Shown: positions 27,701 to 40,362 of the stretch, in pieces
Layout of the letters: the number at the start of each line of letters is the position of its first letter
Position numbering within the stretch: the first letter of the stretch is position 1
Assembly: GCF_036785885.1 (NCBI RefSeq)
Contig: NC_092320.1
Location: forward strand, 11,037,557 to 11,101,556
Direction: 5' to 3'
Length of the DNA: 64,000 nt
DNA from: Coffea arabica
Lineage: Eukaryota; Streptophyta; Magnoliopsida; Gentianales; Rubiaceae
The notes under the pieces: model-generated
Told to the model about the DNA's origin: nothing
Seen by the model: the letters and a program-made list of their open reading frames with translations, nothing else
Databases searched by the model: none
Made by a program: the position numbers and the translations under genes

Positions 27701-28517
27701 TTGGGACCGATGCTTACCATACTAAACGTAGGTTAGGTCCTGATTTATAAAGGTAATAATAGTACACCTCACCGGAGAATTGGATTGCTATTTACTTGCT
27801 ACATGTCTTCAAACCAAATTAAAGATAGGCAGACAAGTCACCAGATTGACATGCATGTTTCTAATCAATTAACTTTAATATATATTGTGGTGGTTATTGT
27901 CTTATTTCATTAAAACAAATAACAACACACATTTTGTGGATTATAATTAATGCGAGAGAGAAGATGCATGTCACACAATTGGTGATACATGACTGTCATT
28001 AAATTCTCAAAACATGGCAAAGAACATGATTTTGAATTCTATGGTGCATGGTTGCAGCAGTTCTACGTAGAAGAGTTTGAAAGAAAAATAAGACTTTATG
28101 CTTGCATCCAACATTAAGATAGGTTTTTGCTTTTTTTTCAAAGAAAACACATGTTTCTGTTTAAAGGCGTGCAAGTAAAGCGAGAAAGTAAGAGGTGATC
28201 AAAGAGCTGCTTAATTCTATTTAAAATGGCTGCATGAAATTCCTCCCTCATTAGTCATGCAAGAAAAGCTAACAATAATGTACTCGAGGATGGTTTTTCA
28301 AATCAAAATAAACCAATTTTTCAAATTTTGTCATTAAGATCATAACCACATAAGAGTATTGAATGGCTCTATCATATCTTTATTTTGCTCGTGGAAGAAG
28401 AAATATTTACCATGTTTAGTAACTTTTCGAATTCATCGTCCCTGAGTGCTCTTTTTTAATTCACAAAATTAGAAAAAACAAAGATAATGATGGATTGTAT
28501 TCAATGGAAGCATTGTC
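24742..28517. other. intergenic, no gene recognised
   Basis: Holds homopolymer runs (for example G and C tracts near 26082 and 27077) and a CATGCA-rich stretch at 25430-25450. No conserved reading frame or RNA gene was recognised on either strand. Confidence 0.45.
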
Positions 28518-28650
28518 GATGACATGCAACTTAACGCGTTCGGATCGGGTTGGGGCGTCGGGTCCGAGCCGCAGACGATTAGTCGGGCCCCGTAAGAATT
28601 GATCCGGACACCCCCTGTGTCGAAAAAAAAAAAAAGATGACATGCAATTT
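28518..28650 (+). mobile_element. 5'-truncated SINE copy
   Basis: GATGACATGCAACTT (28518-28532) recurs as GATGACATGCAATTT (28636-28650). The body in between ends GATTAGTCGGGCCCCGTAAG...CCGGACACCCCCTGTGTCG plus an A run, nearly the same 3' domain as the SINE at 14985-15715. It has lost the tRNA-like 5' half, as expected of truncated LINE-driven insertion. Confidence 0.75.
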
Positions 28651-28755
28651 CACTTTGATTAGAGGGCAATGCATATGAAGCATGCATGACCCATGTCTGC
28701 TTGGCTATTTTCAATCACGCAACGCTGGTGTATTGACTTTGGCCCTCTAATTTCT

Positions 28756-28996
28756 AAATACCACATACATGTTTTTTTTTTTTTTTTTTTTTTTTTGTCT
28801 TCACAGTGGGTATCTGGGATCCATAAACTGGTAATACTATATGACCCCAACTAATTCCACTGCGGATGGAGAGAGAGGCTGCCCAGCATCATCCCACCAA
28901 TATTTACCCGCGATTTGAACGTGTGCGGAGGCTCTCACCCAACTGGACTACAGCCACCCCCTCTAGCCCCGGGGGGCAAATACCACATACATGTTT
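28756..28996 (-). mobile_element. tRNA-derived SINE with 19-bp target duplication
   Basis: AAATACCACATACATGTTT occurs at 28756-28774 and 28978-28996. The body of about 203 bp on the minus strand begins near 28977 with GC-rich TTTGCCCCCCGGGGCTAGAG, has box A-like GTGGCTGTAGTCCAGTTGGG and box B-like CGTTCAAATCGCGGG, and ends in a long A tail (T run at 28772-28797 on plus). It is a different family from the other SINEs in the window. Confidence 0.78.
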
Positions 28997-29416
28997 ATTT
29001 TTCCCTTTTAGCTTGATTACTGTTTCCAAGCCAGAATTCAATTAATTAAATACCAAACTGGAGAGCACATCAAACCAATGATGAGTGTATGTCCCCAATA
29101 ATTGGGGTTAAATTGAAATATTATAGGAGCGCAATTGACAAATTACTAATGTGTTGACGAAAAGGTCCTTTGGTTAAAAAAAAAAGGAAAAAAAGAAACT
29201 GCCTTTTTGGTACCGCAGGTGCTAGAAAATTTTTTCCTTTTTATTAAATAAAACCACACCACAACTTACTCAGCAGTCAGCACTCACCGGGTTAATGAGC
29301 AGTAAAGCACGACCCTCAAAATTTAAAACCCCCCCCAATCGTAGGGAAAACCGCTGTGCGGTAGTGGCATTACGGTAAGAAACACAAACTCCAAGCCTCG
29401 TAAATTAGCATTTCGT
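28997..29416. other. upstream region of the subtilase gene
   Basis: No gene. It probably holds the distal promoter of the subtilase. No motif beyond the TATA-like word listed separately could be assigned. Confidence 0.4.
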
Positions 29417-29426
29417 GCTTATAAAC
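29417..29426 (+). promoter_or_regulatory. candidate TATA box of the subtilase gene
   Basis: GCTTATAAAC lies about 320 bp before the subtilase start codon and just ahead of a C/T-rich stretch (29450-29600) that looks like a plant 5' leader. Assigned by sequence and position only. Confidence 0.4.
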
Positions 29427-29745
29427 CCGACAAGAGTCCTCCGTTCATTCCACCTCCATCCATCCCCTCCTTTCTGACAGTCGTACTTCACGGCGACTGT
29501 TTCCTCTTCCATTTCAACGCTCCTTCGTCCTTCTTCTTCTTCTACAACTCACACAAGCCGCCAACAAAAATCCCACTCCCCTCAGACCAACCCTACCCCC
29601 GCCCCTCCCTTTACAACTCACACAACCCGCCAACAACCCGACTTACTAATTACTTAAGAGTGATCTTTAACCAACTTCATTCAGCCCATTAATTTCACCC
29701 TTCATTTCCTCTCTGATTTTTAATTTTTTACTTTACAACGCACCA

Positions 29746-32262
29746 ATGGGGGGTTCTGCGATCTGGTCCTCCTGTATCGCTGCCCTTCTTCTCCAATCAT
29801 GTCTACTCATCACTCCCACTTCTGCCAAAAAGACTTACTTAGTCCAAATGAAACACCACCAAAAGCCTCCGTCTTACTCTACTCATACCGACTGGTACAG
29901 CGACCGCCTTCAGTCCCTCACAGCCTCCTCCCGTCCTGACTCTATAGTATATTCCTACACCACCGCTTACCATGGTTTTGCTGCCTCATTGGACCCCGAG
30001 GAGGCCGAGTCTCTCCGTCAATCCGATGAGGTCCTCGGGGTCTACGAGGATGCAGTTTACCAACTCCACACCACCCGCAGCCCAGAATTCCTCGGCTTGG
30101 GTTCTGAACTCGGCTTGTGGGCTGGCCACACCCCGCAAGAACTCAACCAGGCCTCCCAGGACGTCATCATTGGCGTCCTGGACACTGGCGTATGGCCCGA
30201 GTCCAAGAGCTTTTCTGACGCGGGCCTGCCGGATGTCCCATCCAGATGGCGAGGCCAGTGTGAGAGTGCCGTGGATTTCAATCCAAAAGTACACTGCAAC
30301 AAGAAGCTAATAGGTGCAAGGTTCTTCTCCAGAGGTTACCACATGGCCGCTGGGGAAAAACCGTCGAGAGAAACCGAATCCCCTCGCGACCACGACGGTC
30401 ACGGTACTCATACATCGTCCACTGCTGCTGGGTCTGCTGTAGGTAATGCTAGCCTTCTCGGCTACGCCAGCGGAACTGCCCGAGGCATGGCCGTACACGC
30501 CCGGGTGGCCACTTACAAGGTTTGCTGGACATCTGGATGTTTTGGTTCTGATATTCTTGCAGGAATGGAGCGTGCGATTTTGGATGGGGTTGATGTGCTC
30601 TCGCTATCACTAGGTGGCGGCTCTGGGCCTTACTATCGGGATACGATTGCAATAGGAGCATTTTCAGCTATGGAGAAGGGCATACTTGTGTCTTGCTCAG
30701 CAGGCAATAGCGGCCCAGCTAAGGCCTCGTTGGCTAATTTGGCTCCTTGGATAATGACGGTTGGAGCCGGAACCATAGACAGAGATTTCCCAGCTTATGC
30801 TGTACTCGGGAGTGGCCAGAAATTTGCAGGCGTTTCGTTGTACAGCGGGAAAGGGATGGGGAGAAAATCTGTGGGTTTGGTCTACAACAGGGGTAACAAT
30901 GTCTCGAGTAATTTATGCATGCCGGGTTCACTCGATCCCAGCCAAGTGACTGGAAAAGTTGTCTTGTGTGATAGAGGTGTTAACGCAAGGGTGGAGAAGG
31001 GTGGGGTGGTGAGGGATGCTGGTGGGATCGGGATGATATTAGCTAATACGGAGGCTAGTGGGGAGGAGCTGGTGGCGGATAGTCATCTGTTGCCGGCTGT
31101 GGCGGTGGGGAGGAAGGTTGGTGATGTTATAAGGGAGTATGTGAAGAGTAATAGTAACCCCACGGCGGCGCTCAGCTTCGGTGGGACGGTGGTGAATGTC
31201 AAGCCGTCGCCGGTGGTGGCAGCATTTACCTCCAGAGGGCCCAATATGGTGACCCCACAAATCCTGAAGCCAGATGTGATTGGACCTGGAGTCAACATCC
31301 TAGCTGCTTGGTCTGAGGCTGTTGGGCCGACTGGGCTTCAGAAGGATACGAGGAAAACTCTGTTCAACATCATGTCTGGTGAGCTCAAGCAACGGCTCAA
31401 TTTTTTTTTTTTAAAAAAAAAAATCTCTTTTTATAAGTTGCTCAATTCGATTAAATTATATGTTAATCGTGGATCTCAAGAACATATTCACCTGATTTTC
31501 AAAAAAAACAAAAAAAAAAAAATTTTTTCTTAGAGGTGGGAGTTTTCTAGGGCAGGCAGGCGTCAAAGGGTGCTCGCTCTTTGTTGCAGCTTGATCTGTT
31601 ATCGTTACTTTTTTCTGCTAGAAAGATGGTGAAGTCTTATGTGATACTCTAATTAATTGGATATTTTGTTAGTGTGAAAGAGTGGTTTTGTTTTAGGCTA
31701 ATGACACTGAATTAGCTGACAAAAGTAAAGTTAGCACATGCTGAAATCATGGGTTAAAAAACAAATCATCAGTCCTTTTTTTGATCATGCCAAAATATAT
31801 GATTAAAGCCAGCCATACCAAGAGAGAGAACCATGGCGTGGATTTTCTAAGGAGACAACGACATTCATTATAGGGTAATGGATTCTCTCCTTCCTACCTT
31901 GAGTTTTAGGTCCGTTTGTTTTGTTGCTATTTTCTGAATTTTTTTTATAAAAAAAATATATTATGTACCGATTTGATTTGATGCATATAAAGTAAAACAG
32001 TGACGAGGGAAACATATGAAAATGTTTTATTGAGAATGCTGCACAGTGAACATCGATTCTCAGGTCTAAGTGGCGGGGGGGGGGGGGTACTGAAACTGAA
32101 AGGGGATGGTCCCAAAAAGTTTTAGGCGTGCATTACTAGTTGCGAGCACTATTATGGATCGAAATGAATACAATTAGTGGACCCGCATAGTGTATGCTTT
32201 CCAAAGGAAGAATTTCGCATGGGAATTTGCGGCACTTTTTATAATGGTCCTTTTTTTTGTGT

Positions 32263-32301
<39 letters not shown>

Positions 32302-33019
32302 ATCATTGATTAAGTTGTTGTTTTCATGAATGAATTGCATAGGTACATCAATGTCATGCCCACATATTAGCGGATTGGCAGCGCTGCTGAAAGCAGCACA
32401 TCCAGACTGGAGTCCAAGTGCAATCAAATCTGCGCTTATGACTACTGCCTATAATAAGGACAACACCAACTCCCCTCTGCGCGATGCTGCGGATGCTACA
32501 ATTTCCACCCCATTGGCTCATGGGGCTGGTCATGTCGACCCCCACAAGGCCATTTCTCCCGGCCTTGTCTATGACGCTACTCCTGATGACTACGTTGCCT
32601 TCCTTTGCTCCTTGAATTATGCCCCTGAGCAAATACAGAGCATAGTCAAGCGCCCGAACGTCACCTGTTCCAGGAAATTTAAAGACCCTGGCCACCTCAA
32701 CTATCCATCATTCTCTATCCTATTCGACAGCACGAGAGTCGTGCGATATACCCGCGAGCTGACGAACGTGGGAGCTGCAGCATCCATCTACCAATCCACC
32801 ATTGAAGCACCTTCAACTGTGGCGGTGACGGTGAAGCCATCTAAGCTTGTTTTCAAGAGTGTAGGAGAAAAGCAGCGATACACGGTCACATTTGTTTCGA
32901 AGAAGGGCGTAAGTCCAATGACTAAGGATGCATTTGGTTCAATCGCTTGGACCAACGCTGAACACCAAGTCAGGAGTCCGGTTGCCTTCTCCTGGACACA
33001 GTCAGGAGGGTTGCAGTGA
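29746..33019 (+). CDS. SBT1.8: SBT1.8-like subtilisin-like serine protease
   Basis: Exons 29746-31378 and 32343-33019 give 769 aa. This is a secreted plant subtilase acting in the apoplast. Order: signal peptide (about 1-27, ending PTSA-KK), I9 propeptide (about 29-108), mature protein starting [10 protein letters not shown] (109), catalytic Asp in [10 protein letters not shown] (D146), catalytic His in DHDGHGTHT (H219), oxyanion Asn in SCSAGNSGP (N321), protease-associated insert (about 360-480), catalytic Ser in [11 protein letters not shown] (S547), and a C-terminal fibronectin III-like domain ending PVAFSWTQ. The full triad and family-normal length point to an active enzyme. The intron falls within the Gly codon just before the catalytic TS and carries a CA/TA microsatellite. 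Similarity is closest to SBT1.8 among those I know. The substrate is unknown. Confidence 0.93.
32262..32300. repeat. (CA)n(TA)n microsatellite in the subtilase intron
   Basis: About 13 CA units followed by about 7 TA units end some 42 bp before the acceptor site of the only subtilase intron. A G run also lies in this intron near 32075. Confidence 0.9.
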
Positions 33020-34806
33020 ATGATCGATCGTCTTTTATGATTTTAACTCAGCCCCAAAAGGGTTAAATTTGTAATATTGCCCTCGCAAGCTTAAGGACAG
33101 AAGCTACAATATATGCCTTCTGATGCTCAGAAGATCATCGGGGCTCCGGAGAATTTTTAGTAGAGAAAAAAAAAACAAAGCAGCGCTGAAAGTTTGTACT
33201 TACAAGTTAGTTGGATCTTGAAATGAGAGATATATATATGTAGCCCTGGTATGCAAGTTTGATGCTTTCTCTCATCGGCCCATAACTACACAAATAATAT
33301 AACATGTCATTCGGCGGTCATGCCTGAGCCTGACGAATTCATCTTTTTGCTGTTTCAGTGTCAACCATCTGCATTTTCACTGTTTTGGTTTGATGTAACC
33401 TGATGAATTCCTTTCTTCTTTTTTTTTTTTCAAATATTTAAATTTTTTTTCCTAACAGGGAAGGAATAAAATTTAAGAAGTTGAGAAGGGAAAAGAGGAG
33501 TCTAAACCCAAAATTTCTAATTTTTTTTTTAATCCAATATAGCAAGGAGTCAAATTTGTTAATCTTGTGGGTAGATGTTGAGCAGGCTCAACAAAGAACA
33601 ATACCAAAAGCTATCGACTATATATCCCCGAGGAAAAAGAAGAAAATTAACGATCGTAATCGTGGCCACGAAACAATTTGATGTACGGGAAGCAACAGAG
33701 GCGGGGTTTAAAAGGACGTGGGAGGATACCCCTGTCCCGTCCCTCGTTATAAATGTAAATTTTTTTAAAAAAAATCTATATATAATTTTTTGCATATATA
33801 TACATATGCACATTATAACTACATATCAATAGAGAGAGTTTTTTTTTATAGTGTAAGTTATATAAACAAATGATTATATAGGCTGAGGCAGGGATCCTTC
33901 CCGCATCCCCCAAGCCCGTAATTTTTAAAAATGATTATTTGGTTATTTTTACTCCAATTTTTCTTTACATAGTGCAAGTTATATAAACAAATATGATAAT
34001 TATAAGTTTAGATTTGCTATTAAAAATAGAGAAATGGATTAAAAAAGATTAAAGTGATTTTTAACCTTTGATTTGACATTAAATATTTAGTTAAAAATCT
34101 AAACAAGTGATTTACAATGTTGTTATTGATGGGGTGTGCGCATAAAATAATGGCAAAATAAAAATATAATTACACAACCGCGGTGCTCCTATGGGAACAT
34201 GGAAAAAGCAAGGGGCAGGGCTGTAGATTACGGGGGAAGGATCCCTGCCGCAGCCTCACCCGTCCCATTGCTAGTTTGATCCACATCCAGCTACTGCTGA
34301 ACATTAGTGATTGAGAACTCTCCCAAAGCTTCTTTTTGATGCAATCAAACAAGTTTGGGTGAGGGCCAAATATGTCATGGAAAAAGAGGGCTTCTTGTAA
34401 ACATGTGTTCAAGGTAAATCTGATTTACAAATTTGCTTTGCAAGGTAGCTAGCTGATCTAGGGACCAAAAACCAACAAGTCATTTTGGGAATGCAATAAG
34501 AATACAAGCACACGATTGTACCATAACCAGAGAGCAAGGAAAAAAAAAAAAGGTGCGACCACACTTCCATCGACAACTTGGAGTGTAATGGTGCCAATTG
34601 CACTTGATTCAAAGCCCGGAAATCGGGCGCTGCTTGTGAAGAAGTTGTCTTGGTACCCGATGGTAATAAAAATGCAGAGAAGTGGTGTAACTATTCTAGT
34701 TCAGTACATCAAAAGGAATAAACGCAGAAGAACCTAAATAAAAAATTGGGAGAAGAGGGTATTGTAGATTGAGCTTCTTTTAGTGTATTTATTAATTGAT
34801 GATATG
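33020..34806. other. between the subtilase and the G-gamma gene (convergent)
   Basis: Contains 3' flanks of both genes. An imperfect inverted pair, GGCAGGGATCCTTCCCGC at about 33886 and GGGGGAAGGATCCCTGCCGC at about 34219, brackets an AT-rich core and may be a decayed small transposon. No gene recognised. Confidence 0.45.
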
Positions 34807-37502
34807 CTAATAACATATATAGCAGTTGTAGCAGCAGCCTTTTGTACAACATCCGTTGCAAAGGTTTACCTTTAGACATTTAGGGTAACAGGATGTACAT
34901 CCATTGCAGAAGCAGCAGTTAGAGCAAGAAGGACATTTGGGAATGCGGCGGCAGCTTAGGCCGCATGCGGGCTTTCTAAAGCACTGGGAACTGAAGCAGG
35001 AGCAGGAGCAACAGTGGCACTTGGGTTTTGAACATCTGATGGATGGGCACGACGATGATATACTACAATCACACAAGTTACTACAGCCACAGCAGCGCGG
35101 CATCTCAAGATGAGGGACACAGCCTTGACAGCAAATCCATGAAAAGCTGAAGCATGACGATCCACTGTACACAAAGGAAAATGTACCTTAATACACATAT
35201 TCGGCCTTGCATGCATCAAAATGTTGATGGAAGGCATCAACAAAAACAGATCAAGAAAATGCAGGGGAATTTATAAAATTAAAATTTGAAAAAAAAAAAA
35301 AAAACGTTTGAAGATGTTCTGTAGTCACTGACTAACATGTAGCATAAACATAGCCAAAACAAACCATGCTTCATATTATTGAGCAAAACAAAATAATTGC
35401 CTTATTCCTTGAATATCTAACGCGAGAAAAGTAACCCTTATTACTCAATGAGCAGAACATACCAGAGCCATTTCCAGAAGCAACAAGATCTATGAACTCT
35501 CTTACTTCTGCCACAAAGAATTATCTCGTGTAAGACAACAGTAGTTACTTCTCAAGGTAATTAAAAAGGACTGTTGAAAGCTTATTACGCTGGCATGAGA
35601 GGATCTGAATTTGCTGTTACGTAATCCGCAACGCTGTGAAGTTGTCAAATTCATTGAGTAAGACGGGAATCAGAAGCTATTTATTAGGTAATTCCCAACT
35701 ATGGAAAGAGCATGTAATTGACGAGCCTTGCTAATGAACTACTTTAAAGGTGCATTTACAAAAATTTACACATACTCCTTGCAGGATCTGGAAGCAGGTT
35801 GAAGGCCTTCAACGAATTTTAATTCGTCCTGCTTACAATGAAGATGTCAATAATATGCCAACGACAGTTCATAGAGAATGAAATGTAAAGAGTGACTGCC
35901 AGTTTAATTAGTCTAATTTGAGATACGAAGAAATAAACGAAACTTCATTCCCGAGTTCGATTGTTTTCTGGGCTGCCAAATGCTAGACAAAGGATTCAGA
36001 GGATAAACCATGGTCATATTAAAATTAAAAATTTTTTTTTAAAGGAATGATGAAACTAGAATTTGAACATGAACCCGAAATCACTCATAAGGAGAATTTT
36101 CCAATTGAAATTTCAGTTCCAAACAGCATGAATGGTTCGTGCTTTTCGTTACATTACTAGCCTCTTCTCCATAAATGGCCTGGATGCTTGAAGAAAAAGA
36201 AGAAAAAGGAATAAAAGTCCAAATTTTTAAATTTGCCACTCCAATGTGATAATGCATACTAGTTGGAAAACTATTCCACTGACCGTATGACAAATATCTA
36301 CAATGGTAGTAATTCAGCAAGCTCTCGTCTTGTCATTCATGTCACTGTTATACAGGCCTAGTTAAGGGGGCAACAGAGATCTGGGCATTCACCCTTCAGA
36401 ACTGAGATGAGATGCATTATTGAGGCTAGAGCCCAACAACTTCCTCATTTAGAAGCAAGGATTCTGTTAAGTGCGTGATGCAAGTTGAATGAAACAAGTA
36501 AAGGAAGCTGGCACCTTTCAAGTCAATATCAGTCACAGAAACAGTAACTCGTTAAAAAAACTTAAGCAGGTATACTGTATACAAGCTTGAATTTTGTCCG
36601 AACTGACTACTTTTTGTTCTGGCAGCTTATAATAATTGGTGTCCTGGATTCTTCTTCGAGATGATCAACCTCAAAACAGAAAAACAAATAACAAGGCAGA
36701 GCAGAAATACTACTGAACCAAAAAGGATGGAACAGCAAGAATGTGGGATCTGAGCTACATAAAAAAAACAAAGATCCTGGACAAATTATTGGCGTATCAA
36801 GATACTAAAATTTCTATAATCAGCAGCAAGTTATTAACTCAATTTCTTTACTGGAAACAGTAGTAGTATTTTACTCAGTCGTCCAACTTATTTCTTCATT
36901 AGTTAACTCAAATAGAACTTATAATAGTCCAATTAAAGGCACATGGTCCTACTTAACTAATTGCAGCCAGCAAAGAAGATTGTGATTTTCCAGTGGTAAA
37001 CTAAAAGGAAAAGCTTCCTAATGAAAAGAAACAAATGAGAAAAAGTCGAACACTTCGCTTCTAATCCATGTCCCGTTCAATCTTTCAAGCTAATGTCCTA
37101 CTATATGATTAATCTCTGACATTTCTGTGAGGGGCCAACAGTTAGAAAATGTTGAACTATGTTTTAACAATCCTCGTGGTCATTTGGCTAAGTGGTCAAG
37201 TCATTATTGTTGTCTCGGGTTCGATTCTGGCCCCTATCTCTGTCCTCTCTTCTTGCCCTTTCGAAACACAGCATACCAAAAAAATTTTTTTTTAATTAAA
37301 TTAAAAGAGAGAGAGAAAGAGAGATGAGGGAGGGAACCATAATAACATTTGAACTTACCTCAAGAAAGCGAATTTCTCTTTCCAGCATTTGAACCTTGGC
37401 TAATTCTCGCCGCTTTCCATATAAATCTGGATACTCAGGCGGTGACTTTGGGCGTGGGGGTGGAAGTGAAGGCGCTTTGGCGGTGCTACCCAGACCAGCC
37501 AT
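34807..37502 (-). CDS. AGG3: type-C heterotrimeric G-protein gamma subunit (AGG3/GS3/DEP1 class)
   Basis: Five exons on the minus strand: 37502-37359, 35828-35776, 35633-35589, 35507-35463 and 35164-34807, giving 214 aa; phases agree at all joins. The N-terminal half is the G-gamma-like domain: YGKRRELAKVQMLEREIRFL, then DELKFVEGLQPASRSCKD, then VADYVTANSDPLMP. The DPLMP word is the usual plant DPLIP site with I to M. After a basic step (SKRVHRSCCFWKWL) comes a tail of about 120 residues in which roughly a third are Cys, starting FSFSWICCQGC. Such subunits pair with G-beta and set organ and seed size and ABA and stress responses. AtAGG3 is somewhat longer. The upstream in-frame ATG at 37544 is less likely because MAGLGS matches family N-termini. 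Confidence 0.9.
37170..37284 (+). mobile_element. SINE-like fragment in G-gamma intron 1 side of exon 1
   Basis: Box A-like TTTGGCTAAGTGGTCAAG and box B-like CTCGGGTTCGATTCTGG are 30 bp apart, followed by a pyrimidine-rich stretch and an A run. It lies inside intron 1 of the minus-strand G-gamma gene, on the opposite strand. No target duplication was found, so age and limits are open. Confidence 0.45.
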
Positions 37503-38250
37503 TTCTTGCGGAATATGCAGCAAAGAACAACGGTGAAATCCCACAAGCCCTCCGTTCCTGCTCTCTAGCTTCTACATTACAGGTTCTTGCAATCAAAATT
37601 AAAGTAAAAACTTGGTACCGGTAGCGGTTAAAAACTTAAATAATGGCGCACAGCCCACAAACCTAATAGGTATACAAGTAGCACTGAAAGAATAGTAAAG
37701 TAGTTGCCACCTGCCACTATAGAAAGAAGGAGAGCTGAAGGGACGCAGGGGGCACAGAGAAATGGAGGGAGAAGACGAGAGATCGTAGGTATGGCCTATG
37801 GGGAAACGAAGCAAACAAGATGACGGAAAAGAATGCAAATATGAAATATGCAAAATGCATATTGGCAGGAAAGGAAATGGAATGGAGAAAAATAATGAAC
37901 CGACTTGACTATAGTTACTACTGCACTGACTGACTCGATTTGGGGAAAATTAAGGGGTCCAGCCTCCAGAGACTAGACCCCAGAGACCACAATAGCCCAG
38001 ACCCCAAAAAGCTCTGCCACATAACAACAATGACAGCACTCTCACCTCACACTCTCTCAAGCCAGCCAGCCAGCAGCAGCAGCAGCAGCAGCATCAGCAT
38101 CAGCAGCAGCAGCAGCAGCCTCTGCAGCTGCACCAACAGCAACCACAGAAGTATTAGTACAACGACTGCTAATAATATGCGTACACACTACACTACTACT
38201 ACACCTACTCGCGGGCACACACACTACTAACTATCCTGTTAACACAGTAG
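37503..38250 (-). promoter_or_regulatory. leader and upstream region of the G-gamma gene, with CTG repeats
   Basis: On the minus strand this should hold the 5' leader and promoter. At 38061-38120 the plus strand reads GCCAGCCAGCCAGCAGCAGC and continues as (CAG)n with CAT interruptions, so the gene strand carries CTG repeats about 560 bp before the start codon. Neither the transcription start nor a TATA box could be fixed. Confidence 0.4.
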
Positions 38251-40313
38251 AATATTTATTGATGCATGCATGAGATTTTAAAGTGACATCAATGATTCAT
38301 TTATGCTGCTGCACCATTTTGCAGTTGTACAAAGTTATCCCTCTACGTGGATCGGATGTGTTTTGTGATCGACTCTGATTAAATGTATAATTAGTTAACC
38401 ATCTAACTAAATGGACGGGGCTTCTATATGGATTGACTTGATTTTTGTTTGAAGTCGAGCTTGAATTGTATATGTTTGTTCTAAGGTGGACAGCAGTCAT
38501 ATGTTATAATCCGTTTGAATCGTTATTCCCTCGAGTTTTTATAGAAAAATATATTATGCACTCTCCATCCCATTTTGATAGTTTTAGTTTTTCTTTCACA
38601 CAGTTTAAGAAAAAATAGTTAACTTCCTTGAAAAAAACAAATTTAGGTTGCTATTTTTAAAAAATACGCTTATATTAAATATACTACAACTTTATATTAA
38701 TTATTCATGAAAACTTGAATTTATGGTTTATGGGAACTTAAATTGGTGGTCAAGAAAGAATCAGTCCTCATATTAAATCTAAATGTATTAAATGTGATAA
38801 GTTAACAATCTATATTAAATAAGATAGTTTATGCGAATAACAACCTACATTGAATAAAAATATTTTAGAGAAATTAAAAGATAATTATATTCTTCAATTA
38901 TAAAGTAAAAAAGTGATTGAACAATATGATTATTGAAGACGTAATTTTTTTCAAAAAAATTACAATCCAAGTAGGTTCAAGCAAGAATTTTTTTTTTTGA
39001 GATATAATTTTTGTCTCATGTGTAAATATAATCCAGACTTGGTTGATATAATGAAAGAGTATGCTTAAAATCAAGTTCAAGTAAGCACTAGTACTGATCA
39101 ACCTTTATATAAGTCGATATCGGTTCCATTAATTACTTAATTAAGTACAAGATTTGGCGACTTTCAAGTTGGGTAGGTTTTAAGCCAACGAAGGCAATGA
39201 TCAAGATTAAGACCAAAGAATTGGAGCGTCTAGCATCGAGTCCCATATACACGGGCCTTATCTCACTTATCGGATGTAATAGAGAGATGTTGATACTACT
39301 ATTCCTTCAGAAAAAGAGTAGGAGAACTATCCAGTACCAAAGAAAAAGGGTGCAACTGCAAGGAGCTGGCGTGCAACGGGGCCTGTGGACATTGTTGGAG
39401 GTAAGAAAGAGTTTGCCGTTGATTTTCTTTTCTTTTCTTCTTTTTTTTTTTCCTCTGAAGTGTGTGTTGTGTGTGTAAATTAAGGAATAGTAACAGCAGC
39501 GGTGGTGTGGTGTGGTGTGGTGTGGTGTGGTGGGTGTTGGAGTTGGTGCACGGTGGTTTTGCAGACGAAGCAGTGGGTGGTGGGGCGGGGTGCCTGAGAA
39601 GAGTGTGCGAGCGAAAAGGTCGACGCCGTACCTCAGATCGCACGTGACTGCCAGTGCACACTGTATGATAGAGAGAAAAAAAAAAGGGCAAAAAAAAAGG
39701 TAGCCCTTTGTAACGGAAAGCTGGGGTTAAATTGACTGTTACCATCACTGCACCTTCATCCTCGTTTTTACAGTAAAACGGCAGCCTCTTAGAATATTTT
39801 ACTGCTCCCAGTCAGTGCCCATCATTTAAAGAAACATTTTTCTATTTAAGAAAATCCCAGTTGCCATTTTCGAATTCTAATTGTTACAGTGCAGTGCAGA
39901 TGGAGCGGTAAAAAAAAAAAAAAAGAAGAAAAAGAAAAGGGTCAGCTCTATGGTCCTTGCTTTGAAATTGTAATACATTTGCCAAAGTAATTTATATAAA
40001 ATAAAAATTTGATTGAAAATCATGTTTATAAATAAAATTTATAAATTTTTTTTTCCAAATGGCATTTGGACACTGGACAGCGCATCGCCGCAAAGAAAGG
40101 GGAGGCGCAATATTATGTATGAAAACAGGATCTGCGGCCATTAACAAGAGAGGTTAATTCATCACTGACACTCGGTCCGAATTACGGGAGGCGGTATCAC
40201 AATTTTTTGGTAGGTGTCTAAATGGTACTAGTTGGAGATGATAAAAAAAACTTCATTCTTTCGTATTGCTGTACTAACAAAAAAATGCAGGTTCATTGAA
40301 GCAGCTGCATGTG

Positions 40314-40362
<49 letters not shown>

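Noticed and set aside
39299-39748. 149-aa minus-strand frame
   Set aside because: His/Thr/Pro and Lys runs come from TGTGG repeats and homopolymers; no domain.
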